Part shown: positions 62,601 through 64,000 of the stretch, piece after piece | Numbering within the stretch: position 1 is the stretch's first letter | Layout: every line of letters starts with the position of its first letter | Source: Zonotrichia leucophrys gambelii | Lineage: Eukaryota > Chordata > Aves > Passeriformes > Passerellidae | NCBI RefSeq assembly: GCF_028769735.1 | Contig: NC_088170.1 | Coordinates: 65,387,085-65,451,084 of the forward strand | Reading direction: 5' to 3' | Length of the DNA stretch: 64,000 nt | Position numbers and translations under genes: made by a program | The notes under the pieces: model-generated | Told to the model about the DNA's origin: nothing | Seen by the model: the letters and a program-made list of their open reading frames with translations, nothing else | The model's database searches: none

Positions 62601-64000
62601 TTGCACAGCATGTGTTTTGCTGGTTGGTGTGCACCAGCTGTGCGTATGCTAAGCAGGAAGATCCCAAAAGCCAGCAGCCCTGCAAGCCCCCTCCTCCCAG
62701 GCAGCCACGGCGTATAAATACAGCCACTCAGACCTTGTTTGTGCTGGAAGACAAGGCTCCCTGCAGACAATTTATTGCAGCCTTCCCAGGGTGGCCCCCT
62801 GCTCTGCTCACCCGGGGGAAGGTGTAATAAATTGCCTGCGGGGAGGCTGTGCTCCTCAGAGGCTCTTTAGAGATATGAGAAACTTCTGTCCAGTCAGAAG
62901 ATTTACTCGTGTGAAAACCGACCTTTGCTTGAGGAAGGGAACTAATGGGGCTCTGCTACTTAGCACACAGCTCTGAGCTAAGCCATCCATTACACACACA
63001 TTTTAATAGCAGTCTGGCTCTTGAGTCCCATAACATCATTTCTGTTTTCTGCTTAACTAGGAATATATTTGTATAAGTGAGCTGTGTTGAGAGAAGGGGA
63101 TAAGTTGTTTTTCCTTTCCATTCAGCTACCCGAGGGGGCAGAAAAAGCAGCATTCCGAAAATTTGTTGTTTTGAGCCACATTTTGAATGTGTTGATGCTG
63201 GCAGCATTGTCTTGTCTAATTTTGGGAAGCATTTAGACTGCATGATAGGTACCATGCAGAAATGATGGATTCTGTCAGTGTAGGATTTGTAGCTAATTTG
63301 GATCAAGCTGCAGTAGCTGTCTCAGTGCCTACACACGGATGCTCTGACTGGGTCAAAGTCATGCAGACATTGTTTCTGTTTTCACTGCAATTTATGTACT
63401 CATACCTTGCACCAGTGGGTGTGATGGGCTGTCATCAGTGCACAACAAGAATGTCTGCTATGAGAGGTCCCATCACCGTGGCATTGACCAAGGCCTGAGT
63501 CAGTAAATAAATGACCCTCATGCCAGCTTTGACAGACAAATGCTTCCTTCATGTGCTGCTGACAACTCGTGGGACAGCTGGAGCGATTTCTATTCCTAAA
63601 ATGGTCCAAAATCCTCAGATAAAAGATGCTCTCTAGATGCTGAGGGGTGGTGTTATGTGAGACAGCGCACCCAGCAAGTTACCTCTAATAGCCAAGATGT
63701 GACTCCTGGCAATGACCAAAGAGCAGGAAAGGGCTGTGCTGATGCTCAAGAGATTGAGGGACAATTCCTCTGGTGACTGAGGGAAAAGAGGAGGAAGGCA
63801 GTGTGCTGCTGTGATCCAGTCACGGCCCTCACCTCACATCTGGGACAGATAAGCGCATCGCTCCAAGGCAAGGGGAGCTGCAACAGCTTTTGTATAAAAC
63901 CACATCTTTTTGTGGAAATACGCACTTCTGCAAGCCAAGCCAAGCTCCAGGGGACATTGCAGTGGTGGAGCAATTTACAGACTATGTTGAGCTGGATTGC
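56634..64000 (+). other. FRMD4A: FRMD4A intron 4, 5' part
   Basis: This begins at GTAAGT after exon 4 and continues past the window. I see no exon and no named repeat in these 7.4 kb apart from a T11 run (57611-57621). A GC-rich segment with a canonical TATAAATA lies near 62713. All open frames here look like chance openings. Confidence 0.8.
62713..62720 (+). promoter_or_regulatory. Isolated canonical TATA motif (TATAAATA)
   Basis: The motif sits in a GC-rich shoulder (CACGGCGTATAAATACAGCC), the usual arrangement of a TATA promoter, and a GC-rich stretch (62790-62850) follows. No first exon with a clear donor and known product is visible, so this could be an enhancer-associated or cryptic promoter, or chance. 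Confidence 0.25.

Larger units (their letters stand above)
790..64000 (+). other. FRMD4A: FRMD4A gene, 5' part (partial; continues past right edge)
   Basis: The span runs from the CpG-island first exon to the window end. Three short exons with consensus splice borders concatenate into one uninterrupted frame that I recognise as the N-terminus of FRMD4A. FRMD4A is known as a FERM-domain scaffold at epithelial junctions that connects Par3 to cytohesin-1 and so promotes Arf6 activation. The family protein is about 1,000 residues, so only the first ~8% is here. I prefer FRMD4A over its paralogue FRMD4B because exon 4 reads TGHLNWLQLDRRVLEHDF and KKSGPVVLYFCVR; in my memory FRMD4B differs at several of these positions. 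Known long isoforms start from a more distant promoter with a short extra N-terminus, so the whole window may also be intronic to those transcripts. Confidence 0.9.

Noticed and set aside
1..64000. tRNA, rRNA, CRISPR array, operon or defence-system genes
   Set aside because: None seen. The window is a eukaryotic intron-rich locus, and no cloverleaf with A/B boxes or regular repeat-spacer array was found by eye.

Overview
The window is vertebrate nuclear DNA from a bird, most likely a songbird. Several CR1 LINE 3' ends with the avian tail (TTCCAACC ... TGATTCTGTGATTCTATGA) are present. There is also a complete 626-bp LTR opening with TGTCCTGGTTTAGGACAAA, a start I associate with passerine endogenous retroviruses. 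Coding density is very low, exons are short with GT/AG borders, and CpG is depleted outside one island. No bacterial, viral or organellar gene organisation is present. Species cannot be named from the sequence alone.

The only protein-coding gene I can support is the 5' part of FRMD4A (FERM domain-containing 4A), on the + strand. Layout: 1-~460 upstream DNA; ~470-1370 a CpG-island promoter holding a non-coding first exon that ends at the donor at 1069/1070; intron 1 (1070-17679); coding exon 2 (17680-17745), whose first three bases are the ATG; a 31.6-kb intron 2 (17746-49383); coding exon 3 (49384-49478); intron 3 (49479-56540); coding exon 4 (56541-56633); and the start of intron 4, which runs off the right edge. 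The exons are 66, 95 and 93 nt with phases that join correctly. Together they encode the first 84 residues plus two bases of the next codon. This is the ubiquitin-like F1 lobe of the FERM domain of a scaffold known to link the Par3 polarity complex to cytohesin-1/Arf6. The rest of the FERM domain and the C-terminal part lie beyond position 64000.

Everything else is intronic or upstream. It contains four CR1 fragments (two + strand at ~11.3 and ~12.0 kb; two - strand at ~20.5 and ~43.5 kb), a solo LTR (26612-27237), a probable second LTR on the - strand (~25190-26040) and a probable ERVL-like LTR/primer-binding-site junction (17117/17118). There are also (AT)n microsatellites, a T/G-rich low-complexity block and several small tandem duplications. 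Two inverted repeats stand out. One is a large foldback at 6314-6658 with arms of 123 and 133 bp, about 97% identical, around an 89-bp loop. The other is a 44-bp palindrome at 55331-55374. A dense CpG cluster at 46066-46119 lies in a splice-bounded open segment that would join FRMD4A exon 3 in frame, and is the best candidate for an undescribed alternative first exon or regulatory element. Most other open frames in the window look like chance openings: none resembles a family I know, and several are low-complexity or repeat-derived.
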